Origin: Alligator mississippiensis
Taxonomy: Eukaryota; Chordata; Crocodylia; Alligatoridae
Direction of reading: 5' to 3'
DNA length: 64,000 bases
Assembly (NCBI RefSeq): GCF_030867095.1
Contig: NC_081825.1
Span: forward strand, 263,510,954 to 263,574,953
Part shown: one piece after another, positions 1-10,787 of the stretch
Layout: every line of letters begins with the position of its first letter
How positions within the stretch are numbered: position 1 is the first letter of the stretch
Program-made: the position numbers and the translations under genes
Notes under the pieces: generated by a model
Seen by the model: the letters and a program-made list of their open reading frames with translations, nothing else
Told to the model about the DNA's origin: nothing
The model's database searches: none

Positions 1-2217
1 GTCATTTTCATCCCAAACAGTGTTTGGGAGACTGCTTAGTGTCAGTTCTGCTTGGGGCTGACTGCCTGTCACTCTCATTATCAGATATCTGTCTGATAGT
101 TGAGCTTTGGGCCATAGATAGTAGGTATTGCTTTGGACATTGGTGATGTCTTTGACACAGATACAAAAGGGAGGAACACACTACAAAGATGGCCTAGTAG
201 CCAAAACATAGCCATGAACTTGTGCAACATTGGACAAGTCATTTAGTCCACCCTGTACATGAGTTTTTAGTCTGAATGCGAATAGTATTTCCTGACCTCA
301 TGGTCACTATTTTATTGATATGTTTTCTGCTATCACAATTAAATTGGCTTTAGTGAGCATGAAGATTTCTGCCTTCACTAGCAATGAGGTTCTCAGTCCC
401 AAACTTTCAAGGTATGCTTATACCACTGAGTTACCTGGCCAGGCAATGCTGAGAGAAATGCATTGTGCTGCCTCTCAGGTTGGAAGTAGTGATGCCACGT
501 TTGCATGACCCTATGCCCTAGCTAATTAGCTTACCCTGAGTGTTGGATCTGCTGCTTCCAATGTGGAAGGAAGTGCACACCATACTCCTCTCTGTGTCTG
601 GTACAGTAGGTTAATGGTACAGTTAAACATGGAAGCTTTTCAGGGTTAGGTTGCTTAGCTCCCTGCCAGTGAGTGTTTGTGAAGTAGCTGGAGAGGAGTC
701 TATGCAGCTGCTGCACAGGATAGCTGAGATGCTCCAGCTGTTTGTTGTGGCTTTTACTTCAAAGGGTGCTGCTCCTCCACTCAGAAGGTTGGGACTGCTG
801 GTAAGCTCCAGCCACGTGGAAAGATGATGCCCTTTGATGTAAAAGCCATAGCAAAGAGCTGAGCGATTAGTTCTTAATTCTGCAGTTCACTGTGAACTAA
901 GCAGGCTGCAAACCATCCAGATACAAACAGTCTGGTTCCACTGTACACACCTGCTCTCTGAGTGCGAAGCCTGTCGGAGTTGGAGGAGGGAAGGTCTTGG
1001 GTCAGCTTCTGTTAGGATTTTTGTGTTTTGTAGGAGGGGAAATCCAGGTTTTGTAGCAATGAGGAGGGAACGGGATGGGGTGAATGCCTGACCACCCATG
1101 TTAAACTAGTGTCTGTGCTGGTGAGTCCCTTTAAGGTAACTGGTATATTAAACTCCTACATTTCCCATTGCCCTTCAGGCATAGGAAATATGTCCTGATT
1201 TTCACCTGCCCTAGATCCTACAAGAGTAAAGCAATGTTCTGCATACAGTGGTATTTATTTGTCTGTCATATGAGAAACTGGGAAAACTGCATTTGATGAA
1301 TTCCAGTATTTAGTCCTATTTAGTCCTAGACCAGTGGTGGGTGAAGCCATCCCTTCATATCCTATCCTCCCTTCACATAGTGGCGCAAAAATAGTTAATG
1401 AATGATATCAGGGATGTGATTTGATGAAAACCCTGGGTGATGGAGGGTGCAGGGCCCATCTGCACCAGGAAACTTTTCAAGCTTTGGAATACTTCTTGTT
1501 TTCAGGGGCCCATTTTGAGTTGGACTAGCTGAGCTGGGCCATCTGACAAAGATAGGGAGGTGGTGAGGGGGACGTATATAAAATGGATTTTGGAAAACCA
1601 AATTTACAAGACCCTTTTGGGCCACACTGCGCCCTGTCTACCTAGCTTCTGTTTTCACATCAGTGAAAACCTTGATGGGGCCCATAAATGGAAAGTATTA
1701 TTTACTCCCCATACTGACTACATTCTGACTGCAGCACATTCAATGCAAGAATGCTGACAGATGTCTACTGCTGATAGGCAGTGTTAGCATTGCATTATTT
1801 CAGGGGAAACTCTCTTCTCACCTCTCAGAACACTCCTCCACCACCTTGGGAGAAGACATTTTTTTTTGGGATAGATGAGACTATTGCTGTTACAGGGCTC
1901 AGTTACAGAAATGCCTACTTGGAGATTTATTTATTTATTGTGCCTTTTGGGGAAGGGAAAGGGAACATGTTTTTCTGGAATGAGCAGGGTGGACTTGATT
2001 AGTCAGCAGTGGCACAGACTGTTGGGTGCCTCTGGATACTGCAGGTGGGCATTAGGAGGCAATTTATTTAGAAAATGTATCTAACAGGACGTGCGCTTTT
2101 TAATTTGTATGACTTTGTGGGTAAGACGCTCATTGCTGGGAGAGTAATACAGCAGTGCACAGGCAATCCAGGAAGTTTTTGGAGAGTACTGGGTACAATT
2201 CCCTGGTGCAAGTATTG
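1..2217. other. ADCK1 intron, no recognised feature
   Basis: This is probably intronic, because the first exon seen downstream (9160) opens with a splice acceptor and the N-terminal ADCK1 exons are absent. I see no exon-like reading frame with flanking splice signals and no clear repeat family. Short ORFs on either strand lack domain signatures. Intronic status is inferred from the gene structure. Confidence 0.55.
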
Positions 2218-4335
2218 GAGAGGTCAACTAGGGACCATACTTTTCTTGATCTGTTTCTCACAAACAGGGAAGAATTGGTGGGAAATATAGTCATGTACCT
2301 TGGGCACTAGCAACCATGAGATGATTGAGTTCAGGATCTTTGAAGGAAGGAAGGAGAGTAGCAGAGTAAGGGCCATGGACTTCAAAAAAGTAGACCTGGA
2401 CTCAGTCAGGGAACTCGTAGACAGGTGCCTCTGGGGGGGCAGTCTGAAGGGGAGAGGAGTCCAGGAGAGCTGGCTGTACTTTAAAGAAACCTTACTGAGG
2501 GCACAGGAACAAACCATCCTGATGTGCCAGAAGACTAACAAGTATGGCAGAAGACCAGGTTCGCTTAGCAGGGAACTCTTCAGTAAGATAAAACACAAAA
2601 AAGAAGCTTATAAGAAGTGGAGGCTTGGACAAACAACTAGGGAGGGGTATAAGAGTATTGGTTGGGCATGTGGGAGGAAATCAGGAAGGCCAAAACAGAA
2701 TTGGAGTTGCAGCTAGCCAGGGACGTGAAGGGTAACAAGAATGGTTTCTACAGCTATGTCAGCAACAAGAGGAGGAACCCACCAAGGGAAAATGTGGGTC
2801 CTTTACTAAATGGGGGAGGTGAGCAGCCAACAGTGGTGAAAGAAGAATTTAGGGACTATTTAGAAAAGCTGGATGTATACAAATCCACGGGGCCGGATGG
2901 GATGTACCTGAGGGTGCGGAGGGAGTTGGCAGATGTCATTGCAGAGCTGCTGGCCATCATCTTTGAAAACCCATGGCAATCGGGAGAGGTTCTGGATGAT
3001 TGGAAAAGATCAAAAATAGTGCCCATCTTTAAGAAAGGGAAGGAGGATCTGGGGAACTATAGACCAGTCAACCTCACCTCAGTCACCTAGAAAAATCATG
3101 GACCAGGTCCTCAAGGAATCTATTTCTAAGTTCTTGGAGGAGAAGGTGATTAGGAACAGTCAGCATGGGTTCACCAAGGGCAAGTCATGCCTTGACCACC
3201 TGATTGCCTTCTATGATTAGATGACTGGCTCTGTGGATGCCGGGAAACTGGTGGATGTGATGTACCTTGATTTTTAGCATGGGTTTTGATACAGTCTCCC
3301 ACAGCATTCTCACAAGCAAGCTAAGGAAGGACAGGTGGGATGAATGGACTGTAAATTGGATAGAAAACTGGCTGGCTAATTGGACTCAGAGGGTAGTAGT
3401 CACTGGGTCGAGGTCTAGTTGGCAGCTGATATCATCAAGTGGAGTGCTCCTAAGGTCATGTCCTGGGGCCAGTTTTGTTCAATACTTTCATCAGTGACCT
3501 GGAAGGTAAGACCTGGAAGGTGGGATAGAGTGCACCCTCAGCAGATTTGCAGATGACACCAAGCTGGGAGGAGTAGTAGATACACTGGAGGGTAGGGCTA
3601 GGATTTAGAAAGATCTAGAGAAGTTGAGAATTGAACCAAAAGAAATCTCATGAAGTTCAATAAGGAGAAGTGCAAAGGCCTGGATTTAGGATGGAACATG
3701 CACCAGTACAGGCTGGGGGCTAACTGGCTAAGTAGCAGCTCTGCACAAAAGGATCTGGGGGTTACAGTGGACAGTAAGCTGAGTATGAGCCAACAGTGTG
3801 CCCTTGTTGCAAAGAAGGTGAATGGCATACTGGGCTGCATTAATAGGAGCATTGTCAGCAGATTGAGGGAAGTGAGTCTTCCTCTCTATTCGGCACTGAT
3901 GAGGCCACATCTGAAGTACTGTGTACAGTTTTGGGCCCCGCACTACAGAAAGGATGTGGACAAATTGGAGAGTCTAGTGGAGGGCAGTGAAAATGGTTAG
4001 GGGCCTATATGACTTCTGAGGAGTGTCTGAGGGAACTGGGTTTATTTAATCTGGAGAAGAGAAGATTGAGAGGGAATTTAGTAGCAGCCTTCAACTACCT
4101 GAAGGGTGGTTCCAAAGAGGATGGAGCTGGACTGTCCTCAGTCATGGCAGATAACAGAACAAGGAGCAATGGTCTCCAGTTACAGCAAGGGGAGTTTAGG
4201 TTAGATATTAGGAAAAACGTGCCCACTGGGAGGGTGCTAAAGCACTGGAACAGATTACCCAGAGAGGTTGTGGAGTCTCTATCCTTGGAGGTTTTTAAGA
4301 CCTGGCTAGACAAAGCCTTGGTTGAAATGATCTAG
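2218..4335 (+). pseudogene. CR1 ORF2 (endonuclease end plus RT), broken
   Basis: This was a CR1 ORF2 polyprotein. It is readable in pieces: 2300-2716 (endonuclease tail and linker), 2662-3090 (RT fingers, [20 protein letters not shown]), about 3091-3280, 3267-3497, and 3650-4335. Frameshifts fall near 2670-2710 and 3090. In-frame stops include TAG at 3218-3220 and one directly after the motif-A LDF, near 3276. Motif B, normally GVLQGSVLGP, is disrupted to GVLLRSCPGA. Motif C, FADD, survives at 3546-3557. About 50 codons that normally lie between the PLLNG block and the KSTGPD block are deleted near 2820. It cannot encode a functional protein. Confidence 0.9.
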
Positions 4336-4405
4336 TTGGGGTTGGTCCTGCTTTGAGTAGTGGGGTGGAGGTCCCTTCCAACCCTAATTTTCTATGATTC
4401 TATGA
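2218..4405 (+). mobile_element. CR1 LINE, 5'-truncated and decayed
   Basis: This is a CR1-clade non-LTR retrotransposon. It opens within the C-terminal part of the endonuclease domain (LDLFLTNRE-like, then GTSNHEMIEF) and runs through reverse transcriptase to the C-terminal WNRLPREVV block. After the ORF2 stop at 4333-4335 comes a short 3' UTR with the CR1 signature GGTCCCTTCCAACCCTAAT and a terminal ATTCTATGAA at about 4396-4405. The missing 5' half is the usual 5' truncation of CR1. I see no target-site duplication, which is normal for this clade. It is more decayed than the CR1 copy at 60473. Confidence 0.93.
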
Positions 4406-4510
4406 ATGTGGAGTCAGGAGATTTGGGTTTAATTCCTGGCTCTGCTACAGTCTCCTTGTGTGACCCTAGGCAAATCTTGTAACATAACTTTTGCAAAAGG
4501 GGCTTGGTCC
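4406..4510 (+). repeat. MIR-like CORE-SINE fragment
   Basis: The text reads like the central MIR/CORE-SINE block: GAGTCAGGAGATTTGGGTTT, then a TTCCTGGCTCTGC-type core, then TGTGACCCTAGGCAAATC. It abuts the CR1 3' end directly. Assignment rests on remembered family consensus. Confidence 0.6.
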
Positions 4511-6247
4511 TGTTGACTTTCAATGAGACTCAGGCTCCTGAGCAAGTCATTTCTAGAAATTAGATTTAAGCTGATAAATTGCTAAGGCACTTGTAAAAAT
4601 TTCCCTCCACTGTCTTTGTGCTTCCATTTCCCACCTGTAATACTGCAGTGCTGCTAGTTCTTGCCCATCTCTCTGTCTATCTAGTCTGTAACTTCTTTGG
4701 GAAAAGGATTGTCTTTTACTATGTGCTTGTACAGCACCCAGCACACTGAGGGTCCAACTTTACCTGGGTATCACCTCACTACAAATAATACATAGTAAGC
4801 AACCAGATAGCTAAATTCTGGAGGAGCCTTTAAGCCCACCTCCCTGTGGCTAGAATACTAATGCAACAATCATGAAAAGATCTTGCATGTTTTAAAATAA
4901 ATGAGCCTCATTCTTAAGGATCAAATGTTCAGCATTGCTTTTTTATCCAAGGAAGTGTAACAGCACGTGCAGTTGTCGGGAGAGTGTGCTCCTGATGAGT
5001 AACTGAATAAACAGAGGGCTAATTAGAGGCTCCAACACGTGCATGGACCCCATTTATCTGGGCAGCTGTAGTAGCAGGGCATGTAATTAGGGATCTGTCT
5101 TGTTTGATGATCTGGCCATGAGGTTTTCCTTCTGACCGCTAAACCTTCTTGGAAACTGTTCTATAGTTTCTGCCCATGGAGTTCCCACAAATACTGCTGA
5201 AGTCACAAATGGCATCTGCTGGTTTGGCATGGCGTCATGGGGTGTGATATGGTCTGAGATAACCCTAGGGCCCTTAAAATACCTTATGAGTTGTGTTGTG
5301 CAGGGGAAGAGACTGCCCTAGGACCTTCCATCTCTCTTCTTGCAACCTGAAAATACTGAGCCAGACTCTTGTTATGGCTGCTAGATAGCTGGCTGGATGC
5401 ATGGCTGTGGCACCCTCTCCTACCTTCTTCAAAGGGTAATGTTGAGTGAGCATCCTACCTCCACAGCTACAGCCATGTTCCGTTGCTTGCATGAGATGGG
5501 AGCCTGGGCCCCTCTATCTGAGAAGTAAGGAAGGAGGGCTTGGTCTCCTGTTCCTTGCTTGGCAGTGCTGGTAGCATGTATCACTTTGTCTCTAAACTGA
5601 TGTGGAGCTTGAGACTTTGATTGAGGGCAGGGGCACAGGCATGACAGAGAGAAGCTGTCCTCTGGTCACACATTCCCCCTTGCCCCTGGGGACATGCAAC
5701 AGCTGATCTGCTGCTGCACGATCTGCAGCAGGGATGAGGGTGGCTGACTGCCTTCTCTGAAAGCAATGGCCTGGGCCTGTTGGCAAAGGGCATTCTCACC
5801 ATGAATGGGGCTTTTTGCGGAGCAGGGGTTCTTTGGCCTTGCACTAATTGTGCTACCACCTTATCTAGTTCTCACACTGCTCATGGGATGACCCTATTGT
5901 CTCCTCCTCCTCTTGCCATCCCTCCTGGAGAGGCCATCATTTCTTTTGTTACACCTGACCTCTTGAATATGTTGCCTTACTGTGGGGGCACGTGTGGTTG
6001 TTTTCTTGGTTGGGCACCTATACAAGCTCAGCTGGCCATTGCTACTCTTGGACTCTTGGTTTGGGGTGATTCTATCAGTTCAGGTAGATACTGAGCCTGT
6101 TTTCTAAATGAGACTCTTCTGTTTCAGGGCAGTTTTCCTTCAACCATTTTTACCAGGAAACCTGGTCTGGCACTTCAGTTTTCAGAGTGTGTTTGGTGCT
6201 GGTGACAGACACTGGCCTGACTGCCAGGAGACCAAAAACCTCTAGAA
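4511..6247. other. intronic DNA, one possible conserved block
   Basis: There is no exon or clear mobile element. The stretch 4890-5100 is AT-rich with low repeat character and contains AATTAG and TAATTAGGG words, so it could be a conserved noncoding element. The rest shows nothing I can name. Confidence 0.3.
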
Positions 6248-7076
6248 CAGAGGTAGGCAAAATATGGTCTGTGGGCTGAAACCAGAACCAAGTGATTCTG
6301 TCTAGCCTGTGGTGGGCACCTTGGCCCTCTCTGGCCGATGTGCGGGGGGCAGCCTGTGCGGTGGTGCATGTAGGTGGTCCTGCTGCCCCCGAGCATGGAG
6401 GTGCCACCTGGCGCAGAGCACAGCCTGCCCTGTTTCTGCACATGGCTCTCGGGCATAAGGAGAGCTGTAGCCTGCGGTGCTGAGTTGTGCAGGGATGCGG
6501 TGGGGGTGGCACAGTGGCTGGGCACAGCTTCCTGACAGCCCCCACATTGGTGGCTTGCCCTCACTCTGGCTGCCACTGCTAGTATTTCCACCACCAAACC
6601 CAGCCCTGCTGCCCGGGCACCCCAGCCTGTCTGCCCCACACCCACTGCCATAGGGATGTGTGGGGAGTGGGTTGTGGCTCTGGCTCAGGCCCAGGCCCTG
6701 GCCCTGTGCTGTCACTGCCCCACGATCCTGGCCCTGGCCCCATTCCCAGATATCACTCCCCACCTGCCTGCAGCCCCATCCCATCTCCCGCCTGCATGCG
6801 CCCTGTCTGCAGGGGTCCTGGGGTGGTTTCCATGGAGACCCCACCTTCCCACGCCATCTGGCACCTCTGGTGGTGGGTGTGGGGTGGACAGGGCTGGATA
6901 GGATCAATTGGCATCTCCCTGGCCCACCCCCTGCCACCCCTTGCTGCGCTGGGCAATGTAAACAGCTATGATGGGGGCAAGACCAGGTCAGCACCTCTCC
7001 TCTTTCCCCAGCCCTCAGCAGCTCACCAGAGCTCCTTAAGTGGCCCTCCAGCCCAAATAATTCCCCGCCCCTTCTG
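6248..7076. mobile_element. hAT-like non-autonomous element, GC-rich
   Basis: The left end reads CAGAGGTAGGCAAAATATGG. The right end, read in reverse complement, begins CAGAAGGGGCGGGGAATTAT, which resembles the left end of the hAT element at 10592. The interior is GC-rich with short CCCTGGCCCTG-type repeats that open long frames on both strands (for example 6302-6994, minus), but no transposase is visible. A clean 8-bp target duplication is not found (CTCTAGAA on the left, CAGAATCA on the right), so the boundaries are approximate and the element may be composite. Confidence 0.5.
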
Positions 7077-7184
7077 CAGAATCACAGGGCCACCAAAATC
7101 TGTGTGGGGCCACTACCAACCTATCCTATACCATACAGCTGTGAATATGCCTCAACACTCGACTCCTTGTCCTGTGCTATAACC

Positions 7185-7335
7185 ACTGGGTTATGCTGCT
7201 TGATCAGACGGACCAAAGAGCTTGTCTGGTATGCCTGGAAGTGGGGTATTGGACTATATGTCCTACTGAGATGCTATATAATAGCAGGAAGCACAGTACT
7301 GGACTAGATGACTCTGTAGTCAGTCAGATCAAGCG
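7185..7335 (+). repeat. old L3/CR1 3'-end fragment
   Basis: The phrase TACTGGACTAGATGACTCTG, preceded by a similar TATTGGACTATATG, resembles the 3' ends of ancient CR1/L3 LINEs (ATACTGGGCTAGATGGACC in the usual form). There is no coding content. Confidence 0.4.
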
Positions 7336-7589
7336 CAGGTCAAATTGTGTGTTTGCATTTTGTCCATCTTGCCTCAGGCACTTCCCACACCAGGGTGTTT
7401 GTGGCCATCTTGAGACTTTTCTCCTCAGCAGGTTCACTCTTCATCTGACAGATATGCTCCATGTACAAGTAAAAGGCCTCCTCTCACAGCTACCTCTTCC
7501 CCTGAGAAACCCGATGGCCCTCGCAAGTCTTTGTTTCTTTAAAATAATCTGAAGCTGGAATCTGAAAACCTAGTGAATTGGAAGAAAGG

Positions 7590-7740
7590 AAGAAGGAAAA
7601 AGAAACTTGATTTTTTCTTTCTCCAGACAGGAATGTCGATAGGTTTGAATCATTGGCCCACTGTAATTAAAAAACACATAACTAGTCGTTTTTAAATGCA
7701 GCTGTTTTACTTAATTGATTTTGCCGCCAGGACCAAATGG
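7590..7740. other. candidate conserved noncoding element
   Basis: This is non-repetitive, AT-rich sequence with homeodomain-like words (GTAATTAAAA, TTAATTGATTTT) and isolated CpGs (GTCGATAGG, AGTCGTTTTT, TTGCCGCC). The texture is typical of vertebrate conserved noncoding elements. Conservation itself cannot be tested here. Confidence 0.3.
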
Positions 7741-7768
7741 AATAAAATAAATAAATAAATAAATAAAA
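7741..7768. repeat. (AAAT)n microsatellite
   Basis: A short run of about six AAAT units follows the AT-rich block. Confidence 0.9.
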
Positions 7769-7979
7769 GGTGCCTTCCTAGTGAATCACTGAAGGCAGCA
7801 GAGGCTCCATTTCAATATAATTGCTGCAAATGCTCCAGTTTGTTTCTAGTAATGGTTGTGTAGAAGAGGTGGTGGGGGAAGGGGAAGGGGTCATGAAAGA
7901 AAAGAGTGGGGAGTGCTTGTCTCAGCAGCTGCGTCAAGGAACAGGCTGCTCCTGGGATAGTGTTCTTTTCCCTCTTGCC

Positions 7980-8170
7980 ATCAGCATAAAGAACACCCGT
8001 TTAACACTTTGCATGAAGGCTCCATTTGGAAGGGCTTTATTCATATTTAATTACTAGCTTGCTGCAGCTCCCCTCTTTAATTACCTTTTAAAAAGCAGGT
8101 TATAAAAATGCACTGGCACTCTTTTTCTTTTGCATAAATTACATGCTCTTCAACTGTTCGTGTTAGCGAG
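7980..8170. other. candidate conserved noncoding element
   Basis: Non-repetitive AT-rich DNA containing TTTAATTACTAGC, CTTTAATTACC and TTTGCATAAATTACATGC, which are homeobox- and octamer-like words. There is no reading frame or repeat signature. The call is by texture only. Confidence 0.3.
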
Positions 8171-9159
8171 AGCTGAGCATGCTGGAGGGGAGGGCTGGGC
8201 AAATGCTCCTTTCCCAGCTCTGCGTGTGCCTTTAACTCCTGAACCAAGACAGTACCTTGTTGCCCATTTGGGTTTCCCACCACCCTGCCCCCACCCCCAC
8301 AAAACTCATTCCTAACTTGCATCCCTTTCTGCTGTCCTAGGCCTCAGACACAGTGCTGCTAATCCTCCCCTGCTCCCTCCCCCCATTCTGTCTCACAAAA
8401 TGCTCTGCCATCCCCAGTTGTGGGCCTTTCCTGAGTTGAGACTGTCAATCATCTTAATTTTGTGAGTGAACAAATGCCCTCCAAGGAATCGCCCATTACA
8501 TTAAAAAGATTTTGAAATGCAGGTCTATAGAGATGCAAACAGTAGTTCAATAACCCACTAGCTGATCTAGCCCTCAGCCACAAATTTATAACGCATGCTG
8601 ACATAGCCAGCTTTAACCATGTTAGCTGGATGATATTGCTCCTGTAATGTAAGCACCAGAGGAATATGCGCTGTCAAGTATTCAGGATGTGATGATATGA
8701 TATGTAATATTAAATAAAAATATAGAATTATATGTAAAGAGAAAGAAAATCAGCTTCTGTGCCCAATGTAACTCATGCCCCTGTGCTTGGTACAGCAGAA
8801 GTTCTGGCAGTGGGATCGCTAGTGCCGAAAGCCATTACTACCTTTTGGCTGTTCTGTCTTGTGTGAAATGGACAGACACCTGCCAGTTCAAGTCCTAGTG
8901 GCACAGATGTCCATCTCATAATTGTCCCCATCCCTGGCCTTCTTGGCAGTCTCCTCAAAGAGGTCAAGGACTAAATAGGCTTTAGTGGAGTCCCCCCAGG
9001 TCAGGGGTGAGGCCCAGGGGTGCACTGGAAGGGAGAAGCTTGCACAATCTTTGCCCCTGCTGTTCCTGTTCTCTGGACAGAGGGCTTCAGTCTCTGGGAG
9101 GTTTCCTGGTGATACTGTTTTAGTGAATCTTGCAACTTCTTTTTCTTTTCTCCTGGCAG
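8171..9159. other. intronic DNA, 3' end of an ADCK1 intron
   Basis: No separate feature is seen. The interval ends in a polypyrimidine tract and CAG acceptor (TTTTTCTTTTCTCCTGGCAG, ending at 9159). Confidence 0.6.
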
Positions 9160-9318
9160 ATTAAAGAGCTGTTTGTGAGTTTTGAGGACACTCCATTGGG
9201 AGCAGCATCCCTGGCCCAGGTCCACAAGGCAGTGCTGCAGGATGGGAGGACAGTAGCAGTGAAAGTCCAGCACCCGAAGGTTCAGGCTCAAAGCTCCAAG
9301 GATATTTTGCTGATGGAG
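9160..9318 (+). CDS. ADCK1: ADCK1 exon encoding the nucleotide-binding loop
   Basis: This is the first ADCK1 exon in the window, 159 nt, 53 codons, phase 0 at both ends, with CAG before it and GTAAAA after it. It encodes IKELFVSFED to SSKDILLME. ADCK1 is a mitochondrial member of the UbiB/COQ8 atypical kinase family, and its yeast relative Mcp2/Cqd2 acts in lipid and coenzyme Q homeostasis. The exon carries the family's alanine-rich loop (PLGAASLAQVHKA), which replaces the glycine-rich loop of ordinary kinases, and the ATP-binding lysine in VAVKVQHP. The KxGQ-motif exons must lie upstream of position 1. Recognition is by close match to the vertebrate protein; no other ADCK paralogue fits as well. 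Confidence 0.97.
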
Positions 9319-10591
9319 GTAAAACAAGGCAGTGCACCTTTGACTTATAGAGCACTTCCCATGCAAAGTAGGTGGGCCAAATTTGCTTGTGGTATTTGCA
9401 GGCATAACAACACTGATACCCAGGTGGGTCTGGGATACTGACTTGGGTTCGTTCTCCTGAAATGCTCTACAGAGATAAATGATGTGGTTAGAGGTTTGCA
9501 AAAATAAAACAAAAATCAATGAGGGCTGCAGCAAAGGAGAGATTGCTTGGATGGAGAGATTGGACCCTAGAGCAGAGAGGAGGGAAATAAGGAAGGTGGA
9601 GGGAGAAAGTCTAGTGCCCTTAAATAATAGGGGGCAGAACTTACAGACCAATGGTAACCAGTTATGTGCTAACAGTTAGTAGGGGCTGGACATTACCACA
9701 GCTCATGTGGTCTGTGACAACTGCTCTTGTGCACTCAACTACTTTCCTGTAAAGACTTAATTGAGGCACAGCTTACCTCTGGACAAAACAGGGCTAAATT
9801 TAGCTTTTATTTACCTCAGAGTATTTAGGGTGCAGGAAAGCTACAATGGCGACATGATAAAACAAAGCTCCCAGTTAATTGAGGGCACATGGGGTAATTG
9901 TGGAGTCAGGGAAATTAGGGCTCCATAGAGCTGCCAAGACTCCACTTGAAATCACAGCTCTTAGTTTAGGAACATGTGTCATAAAGGGTTTCAGAAACCA
10001 GGGGCCAAATCCTGAAGTCTTTATGCTGGTCAAACTCTGGTTAACTTTGGGACTCCAAGAGCATACATAGTGATTGTATTCTGATACTTGTGGGGAGTGA
10101 TGGACTTATCTGAGTGGGGCTGAAGAGGTTGTGTTTTCCAGTGTGCCTGTGGCCTCCTGCATAGGCAAGAGCCTAAAGGAGCAAGGACCTGGGAGGCTGA
10201 GAAGCAGAGAGTTGCTGTAGCTAAAGTGCAAGGAGAAGGTTAATGCCCCTTGTGGGATCAGATCAGCTTGGCCTGCAGGTTTCCTTACAATCAGGGCTGT
10301 AAAAATTGCATGGAAAACTTACCCCCTATTGTCTAATTGTACCATCTCTCTGTTTGCACTGGTCTTTGTATGCAGTGAGCTGCACAAAGGTTACTAGGTG
10401 AGTCATGGTATTTTTCACTTAAGCTGAGGACCACATAACAGAGACTGAATAGACTCAAGGAAGGTGGAAGAACAAGGAAGATGAAGAAGTAGGAACTAGG
10501 ACAAGAAGAGAATCATCTATGAAGGAGCCAGGGCCCAGAGACCTAAGGCATTTTCTCTCTTTTCACGTAGTGTTACTGGCAGAGTCTAGTG
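9319..10591. other. ADCK1 intron, no recognised feature
   Basis: Intron sequence follows the GTAAAA donor. I see no repeat family or splice-bounded frame before the hAT element that starts at 10592. Confidence 0.5.
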
Positions 10592-10779
10592 CAGGGGCGG
10601 GCAGTTATTTTGGGCAGAGGGCCGCTTACTGAGTTTTGGCAAGCCATTGAGGCCCTCATGACAGGCAGCCCAGGGCAGATACATATTAATTTTTAAATTT
10701 TTTTAAGGGCCCCGCAAGCCAGATAGAATGGCCTGGCGGACCGCGTCTGGCCCCTGGGCCGCATTTTGCCGAACCCCTG
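10592..10779. mobile_element. hAT MITE with perfect 8-bp TSD
   Basis: This 188 bp element begins CAGGGGCGGGCAG and ends TTTTGCCGAACCCCTG, so the termini are inverted. It is flanked on both sides by the 8-bp direct repeat GTCTAGTG (10584-10591 and 10780-10787). CAGGGG-type ends with an 8-bp duplication are diagnostic of hAT transposons. There is no coding capacity, so it was mobilised in trans. Confidence 0.9.
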
Positions 10780-10787
10780 GTCTAGTG

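Noticed and set aside
6302..6994. 230-codon minus-strand frame
   Set aside because: It lies in a GC-rich, repeat-laden hAT-like element with overlapping open frames on both strands. It is Pro/Gly/His-rich with no domain.
9001..9651. 216-codon minus-strand frame
   Set aside because: It is antisense to the ADCK1 exon at 9160-9318 and flanking intron, with no recognisable protein.
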